Below are positions 33,535 through 44,663 of a DNA stretch of 64,000 bases, in pieces (the stretch's first letter is position 1; the number at the start of each line of letters is the position of its first letter). The stretch is from Zarea fungicola (lineage: Eukaryota; Ascomycota; Sordariomycetes; Hypocreales; Cordycipitaceae), in contig FWCC01000125.1 in NCBI GenBank assembly GCA_900169235.1, forward strand, positions 62,001 through 126,000. Direction: 5' to 3'. A model generated the notes under the pieces. It had not been told where the DNA came from and made no database searches. It saw only the letters and a program-made list of their open reading frames with translations. Position numbers and translations under genes: made by a program.

Positions 33535-34650
33535 CTATCGATACAAGGCCTGTATATTCTTGCGACTTACATGTTCCATGGCCGTGTTATCTGACCACTG
33601 ACTAATGCTCCCGATGAGCGTCCGCGCCGCAATGGCCTTGACCTCGTCATCCTCAATCGCCTCCACCAAGGCCTGCACGAACTCTTCCCCATGAATGACC
33701 TTCCACGGCCGATCGAAAAAGTACGACACCTTTGTGTGCATCTCCCGCGTCAGCCCCAGTCCGTTGTGCATCTCGGCCAGCATCTCATACGCCTCCCCCA
33801 AGGCGTCCTGCCTCTCTTCCCACGACGCGGCCTCTTCCGCCCGCCGGAGCTTCGACTCCATCCCCGCCTTGGCGCACGCCAGCTCCCCAAACGCGGTGCC
33901 CAGCCACTTGGCATACGGCGCGTACTGCCTCTCCATGAGGAAGCACAGGTGCATCACGTCGCGCACCAGCCGGGACCCAATCAGCGCCGACCCCAGCTCG
34001 CTGCCCGCGGACCCGGCGCGGGGCATGAGGTGCTCCTCGTCGCCGATACGCCGCCAGCCCGCCGCCAGCACGTACCGGTAGACGTCCCGCGGATACCACG
34101 CCAGCGTAGTCGCGCGCAGCGCCGTGATCTCGCCCGTGCTGTCAAAGTACACGGCGCCGCGGACGGCCTCGGCCAGTGCATGGCTCGGGATGCTCAGCCA
34201 CTCGGCCGCGGATAGCTGGCCTGTCTTGGTGGTGGGATCGCAGCCGAGCTGCAGCTCGCAGAAGCGCCGAACTGTGAGCGGGACAATGTGGTGCTTGACT
34301 GGGCCGTTCATGGCGTCGCGGTGCATCTCCATGCCACGCACGCTGGATGTGGTTGTGAGCGTGTCAATGGACACGGAGAAGGCGCGGAAAGTGGCCGGGA
34401 GCTCTTGGCTGAGGACGCTGGCGATGCGGGGTGCAACGGCGCTTTCGTCTTCTTCGCGCAGGAAGAGAAACAGGCGCAGTCCCCAGTCATGATCCATGGA
34501 CATGGACGTGTCGAAGCCGAGGACTTCACTCCCTGGCCCGATTAGGGCGGCGCCGTACTTTAAGTTTGGGAAGTGCGTGGTGAGAATAGGCTGGACGACT
34601 TCGGCGAAGAAGTCGCCGGTAATGGCGAGAGCAGGCACAAAATCAGTCAT
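33535..34650 (-). CDS. DUF4037-domain protein
   Basis: Single-exon protein of 371 residues with the DUF4037 layout. The N-terminal half has SEVLGFDTSMSMDHDWG, a GxD...DHDWG arrangement reminiscent of nucleotidyltransferase folds. The C-terminal half (about 195-330) is helical, with DVYRYVLAAGWRRIGDEEHLMPR and IGSRLVRDVMHLCFLMERQYAPYAKWLG. The function of this family is not established. It is found in bacteria and fungi, and transferase activity is only suggested by the motif. There is no signal peptide or membrane segment. Codon usage is GC-rich, unlike the AT-rich intergenic sequence around it. The start is the ATG at 34650. Confidence 0.8.
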   Translation of the reverse strand: MTDFVPALAITGDFFAEVVQPILTTHFPNLKYGAALIGPGSEVLGFDTSMSMDHDWGLRLFLFLREEDESAVAPRIASVLSQELPATFRAFSVSIDTLTTTSSVRGMEMHRDAMNGPVKHHIVPLTVRRFCELQLGCDPTTKTGQLSAAEWLSIPSHALAEAVRGAVYFDSTGEITALRATTLAWYPRDVYRYVLAAGWRRIGDEEHLMPRAGSAGSELGSALIGSRLVRDVMHLCFLMERQYAPYAKWLGTAFGELACAKAGMESKLRRAEEAASWEERQDALGEAYEMLAEMHNGLGLTREMHTKVSYFFDRPWKVIHGEEFVQALVEAIEDDEVKAIAARTLIGSISQWSDNTAMEHVSRKNIQALYR

Positions 34651-35074
34651 TATGGCTGTTCATTTGATTTATTATGTTGTCGAGGCTACAATGAGTGCGT
34701 TGCGGTAGGCGGTAATGTAATCGATATCGCCTGGACACCTTCAGCTGCCACTCTACGAAATATGAGTCAGACCGGATTATGTTGAAATAATACCACTGTT
34801 CACACACGTCAATAGCTGTATAATGCGTACAGGGGGCGCCGCTGAACGATGGTTTTATACCATCTTCCGACTAGTTATCCATACTGCACGGAGAAGTGTA
34901 ACCAATACAAGTCACAGACAAACTTATAGCAATCTCTCAAAATTGCTAGAGAACCATCTCTCGCCCTGCAACTTTCTCAGTCGCATGCTTCTCAATGCAT
35001 AACATGAATACTTTTAATTGTAACTTTTATGCATGACTTTGTAATATATGCTCGAAATACCTTTGCATCTGGTA
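34651..35074. other. Intergenic region
   Basis: About 420 AT-rich nt between the DUF4037 start and the GH55 stop, both on the minus strand. It is expected to hold the DUF4037 promoter and the GH55 3' end. Nothing else is seen. Confidence 0.5.
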
Positions 35075-37516
35075 TTAGTTGGTGTACCGGCCAATGTCCG
35101 CTCCCGTGTTCCATCCGCCCTCAAATTGGCCCTCTGCTTGGATACTGGTGCCATTGCCGAGTCGAAGTGCTATGGTTGTGTCTTTTGAGCACATGCCATA
35201 CAGTTGAAGATTGGAAGGGGCCTTTTCGATCCAGTGCATTACATTTTGACATTGAAATTGGCCAGCACAGCGCTGATATCCCGGGCCACTGAAGAATGCC
35301 CACGAGGCAGAGCCGTAGTATGAAATGTCGGAGCCGCCTTGAATAAAGTTTGCAAAACCCATGTGACATCTAGAGTCATCAGGTTTACACCATGAGAAAT
35401 CAGGGTCTCCCCAGCCGTCCACATCGGGCTGCCAAGGTGCAGGTGCGATCTTCTTGGCGTTGTCGCCTTGTTCGTAGTTTGTCTCACTCTGCAGCAGGGT
35501 TACAACGACGCTCTTGGCGAATCGAAGGTTCAGCTGGTACAGCCACCAATGTTCACTGCCAAGTGCATGGAGCCAGGTACCTTTTGTTGATTCCACCAAG
35601 GCGCCTCCTTTGCCCGAAATGCTGGAGCCTCCATTAAAATCTTCCGTGTCGTGGTCGGCAACCCAGTTCCACACATTTTCGACATAGGCCGATGAGCACG
35701 CCGCAAAATGTAAGCCCAAAAAGGCACCTTGACAAGGACTGCTAGCATCCTTGCACGAGTCGGTCAGCCCCGGTGCGCCACGCGTTCCGCCGACAGTGAT
35801 AAGTGAGTTGAACAATGCGACATCTCCTGGTGATGCCCCAGCAGCTTGGAACTGCACAATGATTGCGCCGGGCAGCACTTCTGAAACTGTAAAGCGCATA
35901 TCTTGGATCTGTGCAGTTCCAACATCGCCAGCCGTTCCAACCTGCACGATGGGTTTTGGGTTGGCCGCATCTTTGAAAAACTTGCCGCCGCCTGAGATCG
36001 TAGACCACGCTTCGCCGACTATCCGAGAACCAATAGGGATTATGAGGGTCGATTCGACGCGGTAATCACCAAATGGAAAGTAAGCAATTTTTTTCTTCGC
36101 TGCGGCATACTGCAAGATCTTATTGAGAACGTTAGATTCATCCAGCGTGCCGTCGCCCTTCACAATGTAACCGCCATTCTGCTTAGAGTCCTTGACGTTG
36201 ATGAAGTCGTGAACCGAGTTCTTCGCAAAGTTGGGTACAGGGATTGAAGGAATACGGCCGCCAGGGGCAGCTGCGTCAGAAAGCTTGCTTGCGCCAGATG
36301 TTGCTCCGTAAACGGGGTCGCGGCCAACCGTGTTGCCGTACGAAAAATTGTCCACATAAGGGGCCGCAGTGAGACGAAACCCGTCTGATAGATGCACGAT
36401 GTCAGACTTGCTGTCGGTTTCAAGATTTTGTATAAGGATGGACGGGCGTGCGGATGAGGTCAGCGTAACACCTGAATTGACCGATTTGCCGTCGATAACA
36501 CCAATGAACGGGCTGCTGCCAACGTTTCGGATACCAGTTTTGACACAGTCGAAGATGGGAGACAGCAAACTGATAGTAGAACCACCTGTGACGAGCATGG
36601 CAACCTCACTTTCGTAGAAATGTATGTTCTTGTACAGAGCCTGCTGGTGTACGTCGTGCCAGATGCCATTCTGCAAATAATTAGTCTAGATAGAGATAGC
36701 AGTGATATTTGACAACTCACTTGTCCCTTTTCGATACGGACATCAGCAAGTCCAAGTGTAGAGCCTCTGCCAAGCTTGATTCCGGTGTGCCCCTGGCCAC
36801 CTTTGGCGCTTGGCATCTGAATTTTGATATTCTGGAGCTGCGAGACTTGTGCCACTCCCCAGTATAGTGCCGCAACGTCTTTGCCTCCGTCGATGGCTGT
36901 GGTGTCCAGGATGAGGTTTTTGAGGCCTATGGCGAATGAATTTTCACCCTTTTCCTTCGTAGATGGATCTTGACCTGGCTGCTTGTTAGCGAATCCGTGG
37001 CCAACCCCCTGTAATTCCATAAATTACCATTTACTAATATGCCGTCACTGAAAGCACTGGAGGCTTTGATAACCGGAGGCTATATATCAAGTCAGAATAT
37101 AGTTTCAATTGGGGGACACTTTAACTTACATCAGTGGCATCTCCCATGAGAATCGTGTCAGTCTGCATGAAAATAGTCTCGCTAATCTCGTATGTTCCTG
37201 GCGGAATGTATACAACCTAAAGCGCGCGTTAGCTAGGATGGATTGCCAGGAAGCCAACTATAAATCATACGCGAGGTTGTGAGGCAAGCCAACTCTTATT
37301 TCTCTTTCCATTTAGTGTCGATGTGATGGCGTCCTGAATACCCGCACCGTCACCGGGTTTGACAGCGACAAAAACGTTGTACGTAGCCGCATCTTCAATA
37401 TTCGGCGCGTAGCCTCGTGACGCTCCGATATGATCCATGGACGAATACCAGAATCCCGATTCCATAATCTCCGACTGAGAGAGGGCCAGCATGGCCAGAA
37501 ACATGTGTTTAAGCAT
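35075..37516 (-). CDS. Secreted beta-1,3-glucanase, glycoside hydrolase family 55
   Basis: Probable exo-beta-1,3-glucanase acting on fungal or plant beta-glucan. Five minus-strand exons: 37516-37271, 37216-37130, 37079-37028, 36974-36721 and 36670-35075, giving 744 residues, all phases consistent. Introns are 50-54 nt. GH55 enzymes have two beta-helix halves. The first is seen from GFWYSSMDHIGASRGYAPN through VVYIPPGTYEISETI and GLKNLILDTTAIDGG. The second starts at NSVHDFINVKDSK and continues through YFPFGDYRVESTLIIPIGSRIVGEAWS to WLHALGSEHWWLYQLNLR. The N-terminus is hydrophobic and short (MLKHMFLAMLALSQ), so the signal peptide is weak. Catalytic residues were not assigned. Roles in wall remodelling, mycoparasitism or nutrition are all possible. 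Confidence 0.9.
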
Positions 37517-40350
37517 TTTGACTAAGTAGAATTCAAGAATTGTTCCGGCGGTGGTTTAGCAGCAGCTGGTTGACAGGCAGTGGTCGCCTGCCGTTCTCCA
37601 AGGGTCAGGCTACTGTGGCTTCATCCGCGGAGTGAATTTTAAGGGGCGGTTTACTCGGAAAGGACTGAAGATTTTGCAAGGAATTTTTGGTAGGGTCGTG
37701 ACTTGACTATTGCATTAAGGAAATATCGACGAAACCTGGTCATATCAGGAGCCCACGTAACATCGGTCGATTCCCTTGCGTAACTGTGTGAAGTCAGGCT
37801 CTGTCTGGTCTCCCAGATTATATCATGGAGAGAAATTTGGATAACGCGTCCATGGGTGAATTCCACAGCACGTCGTTTTACTGCACGGGAGCTTGAGCTG
37901 CTGGAATGTAGTAAAATACCAATCTGTAACGTGTCGCAATACTTCCCAAGTAGTCCCACACTAGTTTGCTTTAGGGGTCCGAGGCACAAACGATCGAGCG
38001 TTTTTAGCGTGGTGCCCCTGGCCAGATTGCGCCCTGGGCGTAAAATATGGAGAAAATCACAAGAAAAGGCTGCAATAATGAATACAGCGGTTCGTTGCTC
38101 GACTGGAGAATAATCGATGATCAATACTGATTTTGGCCAGGAAGGCAAGTGTTGGCGGGAGTGGACGAAGAACCTGGGTAGCGATCGGAAAAAGCCTTGC
38201 GACAAGGATCATGGATGAGAATGTAGGCAAGCTTTGAAGACTTTGTGTCAAATGCACAACTAACAATAGTTGGATGAGTGAAGGGAGGAGGGCCGACAAG
38301 CCGGAGCTCGGCCTGGCCATCTCATTCTGGTTATGCATAAACTGAATAGGCAGGAGCCATCTACGTATCGTATATGCTTGGCAAGCTAATACTGCAACCA
38401 GGTCCTTGCCAGACTGTGCAGAGATAGTGAGACTCTCGGCAGGCGGAACTTGTGAGCATTGAGGGCCGCCCGGCTCACTCTGTAAACTTTGCTGAGGAGT
38501 GCTCCCTCCTCAACAGAGCGGCGGGAGGGCCTTCAGCCGGCCAACTAGAATCTGCATGCTGCGAGCAGGGAGCCTCAGAAAACCTATGCAGTCTCACGTC
38601 CCACAGGATGGAGCTGTTTATATATTTGTCTGTTCTTCGGCGTGTCTGTATGCGTATGGAGTAGTGGTACGGAGTAGCGGTACGGACTTGCGGACTCTTG
38701 GCCAGCTTTTCTTGTGATCGGCAATGGGGCAAGACACCTTGACTAGCACAGTTGCACAGGTGCCGAAAACTGCATGGTCTTGGCTGTCTAGCTTGATTAG
38801 TAAATAGAAAGTTCAATTGCCAATAGCAAGCAAGGTTAATAATATACAAATGCGGTTTTGGTCGCAGTGACGCGCGTCACCTTGAAACGCTCCACGGAAT
38901 GGATACGAGGTGCCCACAGGCAGTCCATAGGCGTTTTGCTGCTGGACCAAGTTGCCAAGCAAGTTGCGCTGCGGCCCAGAGAGGGGTGCTTGCGTATGGC
39001 ACCCCATTTTGGCGTCCAGGATGTGCCGCCTCCTGATCCTCATCCCATATATTGTCTCTGGGACATCGCCCTACGAGGGCAGATAGGGCAGCCACAAGCC
39101 ACTGGCTCCGCTTCTGGCGGGAGGCTAAGTTAATAGTTACCTAGCTTGCCCAGCTAGTTGGTTACTTGGTTACCTAGTTGAGGGGCATGAACCGAAAGCT
39201 CAGTGCGGATATACGTGGGTTCAAACGGTATTTAATTTTTCTCCCTCGTGAGTTTGAACTCGTGTCATGTCGCCCATACCACTGGTAATCCTAGCTACCT
39301 GGCTTTGGGCGCGGCCTGAAGCGAAGTCCCAACTTGGGGTTGACTTGCTGTGACGCTGACATTCACATTGTAATAAGCGAACGATACTGGGTAAAGGGCC
39401 ACAGAACGTAAGAACCCGGCCGACCCACGTGCTTACCATAATAACTAGAGCAAATCCCTCCGACATATCTGGATGTCGCCCCCACGGACCAGGAAAAGTT
39501 TGACGATTGTCAACTACCAGAAGCTTGGGAAAAAAAATGGTCAAAATTTGCACCAATCAAAGATTAACCGCGGGCCAAATTTAGTAGTGTTGTGTTGTAG
39601 GTCAGTGAGATTAATGCGGCGCTGAGTTGCGTTGTCACAAGTTTACCCTCCATGCATCTATTGATACATTCGCAGCAAGAACGTAATATATAACAAGCAC
39701 ATGACCGAAACCTAGTAGAGTCATGTCTTTGCGCTCTTTTTGCGACGTAGAACCGGATATATTCGTAGAAAACCCAGACCTGAAGCGAAAAAGACTTGGC
39801 AATTTGCCGACGGGCCACCTCTGGGTCCAGGGCTCGGCAGTAACTTAGTTTTCATATACTAACTTACTACTCCGTACTTACCAGTCCATTGTTGATTGTG
39901 TAAAGTCTCAAGTCATTATGGGTGGGTCCTTATTAGCGTTGCCTTGTCACTTTGGCGCATAGCTATTCCTGGAACCCTGGAAGGAAGCTAGTCAGTTTCT
40001 GCGATGATGTTGTTAGAAACACCTGGCGTCATCTCAGGGAGTACAGTTGGAGGTGGATTGGGAGAATAAAGCTGGCCACTGGCATGTGGCTATCGCCGCC
40101 TCGTTCGTCTCCCGGACCACGTACAGCCCACGTACGCAACCTAAAATGATCCATCCGTTGCAGGAGGACATGTACATATGGATAGGCTCGCACACCCCTT
40201 ATTATAGTTGCCGGGCTTTCCCATTATTTGCTGCCAAGTTGGTGTCTTGTTGGAACCTATATCTTGTCTTTACAGCTTTTTGTTGGCCTTCAGTCGTTTT
40301 CATCTCTGGTTATTCCCAGTTTTGCCACGAATGGCCCGTGTCTTCGCGCC
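37517..40350. other. Gene-poor region
   Basis: About 2.8 kb between divergent GH55 and the GT34-like gene. The longest frame, on the minus strand at 37651-38205, has no ATG start and no domain. A patch at about 39130-39180 repeats TTACCTAG / GGTTAC-like words. No gene is supported. It is the largest gap in the window. Confidence 0.5.
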
Positions 40351-41518
40351 ATGAGCACCTCATTATTATCGCAGCGTCTTTCAAACAAGCATTTCTGGAC
40401 AGCCCTCATTAGCATTTTCGTTATTTCTTTGATACTAATCGCCTTCTACCCCAACCGAAAGCCCGTCGAGGAAACACGGACAGCTGCTCACCTGCCAGCC
40501 TTTGGTGGCTTCACAGACGACACATCCTTTGGTCACATTATCGACGCGCTTTACAGACCATATATCCACCCTATTACTGCCCCCGATTTTACTGATGCGG
40601 CTGGTGAAACTTTTCGGTTGGAGGGAGAGCCCTACTATACGGAAGGCCTGGGCAAGCGGGTGCTAATTCTCGATGCTGACACCCGACCAATGACCGACGA
40701 TGGGCAGCTCATCAGCAAGGGCGGCATGAAGTGGCCAAACCCGGAACCAATGGCCGCCGGCATGCTGAGCCACTATTTGTATGGTAAGTTAAATTTGTGC
40801 AAGGCGAGAAAAAGATCCAGCTCCCACGTTCTAAGCAAGTCGCTTACTGGCTTAACTTGCAGCAAGAATCCATGGCTACGATTATCGGTTTGTGCACACC
40901 GATCAAATATCCGACTGGTCACGTACATGGTCCAAGGTTCCTGAGATCAAAAAGGCGCTCATGACCCATGAATTCGTCGTCTTCCTCGACCAGGACGCTG
41001 TCTTTCGCTACTCTGCGTTGCCCCTCGAGTGGCTCCTGAACCACTGGCAGCACAACAAGGAGACGCACCTCATGCTGGCGGACGAGCCTGAGAAGGAATT
41101 CAACAAGGACCCCCACGGCATACTCTACTTCAACACCGGCTTCGTCATTGCCCAGAACAGCACCCGCACGCACGAGATCATCGATGCCTGGCTTGACTGC
41201 CCCAACGGTGACAAGTACAACGACTGCAAGCGCTTCGCCTACGATTGGCCCCATGAACAGGCCGCTCTCGTCGGCTTCGTCAAGCAAAACGAGTTTACGC
41301 TGCCCAATGACATCCGCTCCGTGCCCTGCAGTGAGGCAAACGGCTCCCCATGGACCGCCGAGGAGCATGGCTGCCGCGGCGCCCTGGTCAGCCACCTCTG
41401 GCTTAATGGCAAGAATCACCAACCCGAGGAGCTTGTCACCCAGGTCACGCAGTATTTTATGCCTGCGCTATACAATGACTTTCGTACGGCCCATGACAAG
41501 AATTCTGTGACAGTATAG
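40351..41518 (+). CDS. GT34-like Golgi glycosyltransferase
   Basis: Probable type II membrane glycosyltransferase of the galactosyltransferase/mannosyltransferase type (GMA12/MNN10, GT34), 362 residues. Exons are 40351-40783 and 40863-41518. The intron 40784-40862 is GTAAGT...TTGCAG, phase 1. A short cytosolic tail is followed by one membrane segment at about 16-33, then a lumenal catalytic domain. The DxD-type metal and nucleotide-sugar site is DQD at 187-189 in VVFLDQDAVF. YFNTGFVIAQNS and HEQAALVGFV are the other conserved blocks. The start is the first ATG. Upstream codons in the same frame open only from a TTG. It probably modifies N- or O-glycans. The exact sugar and linkage are unknown. 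Confidence 0.75.
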
Positions 41519-41792
41519 TCGACTTGTCTGAAGGGAAAGTCTTGGGTAACATGGAGAAGAATTTGGAGTGGTTCTGTATCAAGATGTGCATTTGAAATTA
41601 TCTGGTTAACCACGGCGTTTTTGGTTGCATGGTATTTTTATATCCACGGGGAAGCGATATTTGGTTTTTGACTCTTTGAAAAGAAATCTATTGTAGCATT
41701 AGCCGGTTCGATCAACATGTACAACAATCTAACGTTCCACACTTTTGGTTCTTCCGGCTTCTCGAAAACACAGCGGCGAGGCCACAAACTAG

Positions 41793-42278
41793 TCATTGCT
41801 GCGCCGGTAGTCTTTTTACAATAGCGTCCTTGAGCTCCTCAATACTCCCTACCATTTCGACGCTGAATTTCTGGCATACAATCTGCACATTTCCTCTCTT
41901 CTCGTACCCTTCAGGACAGAACACAATAGCCTTGCCCGGCGTTCGAGCGCATAGGCCAAACTCGAGCAGACTTATTGGCGCCTGGGTTTGCGGTTGAAAG
42001 CATATCACCACTATATCAGCCGATTCAATCTTTTCGAGCTCCCACTCCACCTGCTCTCTGAAGGGAGCAAAGTTGACATCTTCGCGCCACGTACTGTCCC
42101 AATCGGCACGGTACGGGTTATAGATTGTGATGGGAGTTTTTGAAAGTAAGGAAGCGAGAGTCTCCCGCCAGTCGGTCGAGTCTACTTTGCTTGTTGTCCC
42201 GGCGAAAAAGACAGACGGAGTTCCGCGTGGAGGTTCTTGCGACGGGGCAAATATGACTTGGCTCAGATGCTGAGACAT
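41793..42278 (-). CDS. Nucleoside 2-deoxyribosyltransferase-like protein
   Basis: Single-exon protein of 161 residues matching the nucleoside deoxyribosyltransferase-like family (Nuc_deoxyrib_tr2 type). The order of motifs fits: SVFFAGTTS near the start, ITIYNPYRADWDSTW, then FREQVEWELEKIESADIVV and QAPISLLEFGLC. In related enzymes the Glu of the PISLLE block and the Asp of ESAD lie in the active site. The family acts on nucleosides or related sugars, but the fungal substrate is unknown. An in-frame ATG at 42362 would add 28 residues of basic character, and I chose 42278 because the conserved region starts soon after. No signal peptide is seen. Confidence 0.8.
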   Translation of the reverse strand: MSQHLSQVIFAPSQEPPRGTPSVFFAGTTSKVDSTDWRETLASLLSKTPITIYNPYRADWDSTWREDVNFAPFREQVEWELEKIESADIVVICFQPQTQAPISLLEFGLCARTPGKAIVFCPEGYEKRGNVQIVCQKFSVEMVGSIEELKDAIVKRLPAQQ

Positions 42279-42711
42279 GTGAGTGGATGAAAAGATGTGT
42301 CTTTTTATTCGTGGCTGATATACAAAAGAAGAAGGGCAACGGAAATTAAAAACTCGCTGCATCTATGTAGTATCAAGAAATGTTTGATGAAGAATTGAGC
42401 GGGATTCTACGGTTGTGACGCAGTATTATCATGCCCATATTCAGCGTGAGCGGGGTACGAATTGTTGCAAATATCACGTGAGTTTTTATTGAAATACGCA
42501 TTGAAATACAGACACAGACAGTTGTTTTTCGATTTTAGTTTCATCAAAGGGTCGGTGACTAGTATCGTCGGGTTTCTTCGCTAATCGGCTGCCACTTCAT
42601 GCGTGGCTGCCAGGCGCCCATCCCGCAAAAGAGTACAATCCAAACTCGAATAGATAGATATAGTACCACCTCAGCCTGCGAATTATACGACGCGCCATCC
42701 ATCCAGCTTAA
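42279..42711. other. Intergenic region
   Basis: About 430 nt between two minus-strand genes. It holds the deoxyribosyltransferase-like promoter and the 3' end of the F-box gene. The possible upstream start of the former (42362) lies here. Confidence 0.5.
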
Positions 42712-43950
42712 TTATACCCAGCGGTATCTATGATTCTCACGGGTACTGTCTGTTGCTGGTTTAAATCCCGGTTCGCAGACTACAGCACGCCATTCCATAC
42801 CGTACTTTGCCGCCCACAGACGGTCCATCTCGGCAGCCACCTCCTCGCTGATATCCGACCACTCTTCGCCCGTAGAACGTACATGGTCCCCATGTCGCGT
42901 CACTGTGCAAATCTCAAACGCATGGGCGGCCCATGGGCCCTTGTGTGGTACCGGTAGATTCAGCTTTTCAACTACCTTGTCAGGGTTCGTTCCCCAGCAG
43001 GTGCGGGCCAAAAGCACATTGTGAAAACCGCGCTTCTTAATGAACGGGCCGCAGATGTACTCCGGTTTAAGAGCAATGGCTTCCGCACGAACAAACTCTC
43101 TTGTGGTTAGGTTCCGTAGCATCCACATTTCGTCTGCCGGTGCGTATGCATCTGAGCGCTTTGCCAGTTGCTTTACGACGAGATTAAAGGCCGGATCAAG
43201 TCGGTCTGATTTCGCCAATTCCACCATTAAAAGCCTACCAGTGCAGAAATCATTAGAAGCGTCAACATATTTCTGTACCACTTCTTCAAGCATGAAGCCG
43301 CTCATGGTAAATTGCCAGAGATCTTTCACTTCCCGGCAACATAGACATTGAAGACTATATTCCGGCACACCTTCTTCATTTAGGTCATCGATTTCACTCT
43401 CCGAAAAAAGACCAGGAGGATAGTCACCTTCTTCATTGTTTTTTCCACCAATTGTGACAAGCTTTTCTCCGGCCCAAGGGCCGATCTGACCTCTCATCCA
43501 TTCACAGTACCTGCGGAGTGCAAATGGCCACAAACGTCTGCAAGTAATCCCAAGAACTAGCGACTCTTCAAGACTGTCCATATTGTCAAAAATCATGTCC
43601 AGAATCTCTGGCGGCATTTTCGTGATAACGTCACGCCGCTGGGAGAAACCAGTAGCATGAAATGACCAAGCTCGCTTCCTTTTACCCAGAGTAGCCAGAG
43701 GGGGTTGTTCATTCTGTCTGAAAGATCTCGATCGTTCAATCTTTCGTGGCGAATTGAATACTTCCGAGCGAGAGTCGCGCCACCATAGCATTATCATTTC
43801 GTTCCGACGCTGCTCCTGAACGACCGTTGACGTAAAATTGTATTTGCTAACAGGTTCAACTTTTTTCATGAGATTTGTCGCGGCTTTTGTTTCAGAGACA
43901 GGAATAATGAGCAAGGATACTAAGATCTCGAAGTCATCATTGAAGAGCAT
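42712..43950 (-). CDS. F-box-like protein
   Basis: Single-exon protein of 412 residues. An F-box-like motif lies at about 108-142: ITKMPPEILDMIFDNMDSLE followed by VLGITCRRLW. F-box proteins recruit substrates to SCF ubiquitin ligases. The part after it (150-412) has no repeat or domain that I know, and it contains a CLCC motif at about 208-211. The N-terminal 100 residues are basic and hydroxylated. Other in-frame ATGs at residues 28 and 52 are possible starts. Fungi carry many lineage-specific F-box proteins of this sort, so no substrate can be named. Confidence 0.65.
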   Translation of the reverse strand: MLFNDDFEILVSLLIIPVSETKAATNLMKKVEPVSKYNFTSTVVQEQRRNEMIMLWWRDSRSEVFNSPRKIERSRSFRQNEQPPLATLGKRKRAWSFHATGFSQRRDVITKMPPEILDMIFDNMDSLEESLVLGITCRRLWPFALRRYCEWMRGQIGPWAGEKLVTIGGKNNEEGDYPPGLFSESEIDDLNEEGVPEYSLQCLCCREVKDLWQFTMSGFMLEEVVQKYVDASNDFCTGRLLMVELAKSDRLDPAFNLVVKQLAKRSDAYAPADEMWMLRNLTTREFVRAEAIALKPEYICGPFIKKRGFHNVLLARTCWGTNPDKVVEKLNLPVPHKGPWAAHAFEICTVTRHGDHVRSTGEEWSDISEEVAAEMDRLWAAKYGMEWRAVVCEPGFKPATDSTRENHRYRWV

Positions 43951-44663
43951 GTCATCTAGATGCTCAAGTACATCTAGGCAAAATCGCTCTCGAGGAATAG
44001 CAACGCTATATCTGGGATCGTCGTGCGTGATTGACTATTTTCATATGTTAGAGATGTTCATTCTAGTTTTCAGCTATTCAGGTGCCGAGGTAAGCGCACC
44101 TTGTTGTACATTTTGGCTGTGGGAAGACGGCTTCGAGCGATTATCAGTTACAAGTGATAGTTAATTCTGAAACGAAAGGGCGTCATTATTTGCACAGAAT
44201 TTATTCTGGTAGAGGGACACGTTATATTAAAGTTTGAGAGTCAAAGTCCGGTGGCTTCTTTGGCGAGACTTAGGCAAATGATACTAGGCAGTCACAACGC
44301 CACAGAAATGTCATGCAGCTTTGAATTTTATGTGACAAATGGTTTTTAGCCCATGAATGTTTTGCTAAGCGCAGCTGAAAAGCGCCGCTTGCCAAACTGC
44401 TAGCTGCATGTGGCCGAGGAAGGGGTATGCATTCGTGCTGTGTCTTTTGTCTATGTAGAATAAAATACAAGTAGAAGCTCTCTAAAAGGAACTGAACCCA
44501 GAAATATACAAAGAAGGACATCGTCGATCATCACTAAAAACCGTCCATAAATTTCACTTCCAGCCACAGAGGTTTTCTTTGCCAACTAAAAATCACATGA
44601 GGCTGCGCCCTGTCACCCACCCTCTCGTTCATTCACTCATTTTGCGCCTTTACATGCCATACT
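43951..44663. other. Intergenic region
   Basis: About 710 AT-rich nt between two minus-strand genes. No gene is supported. It should hold the F-box gene promoter and the 3' end of the MaoC-like gene. Confidence 0.5.

Noticed and set aside
37651..38205. 184-codon minus-strand frame upstream of GH55
   Set aside because: It starts only at a TTG, shows no domain and no conserved pattern, and lies in a likely promoter.
39190..39300. Possible tRNA-like sequence around GTTTGAAC/GTTCAAAC
   Set aside because: The T-arm stem does not pair and no acceptor stem can be drawn.
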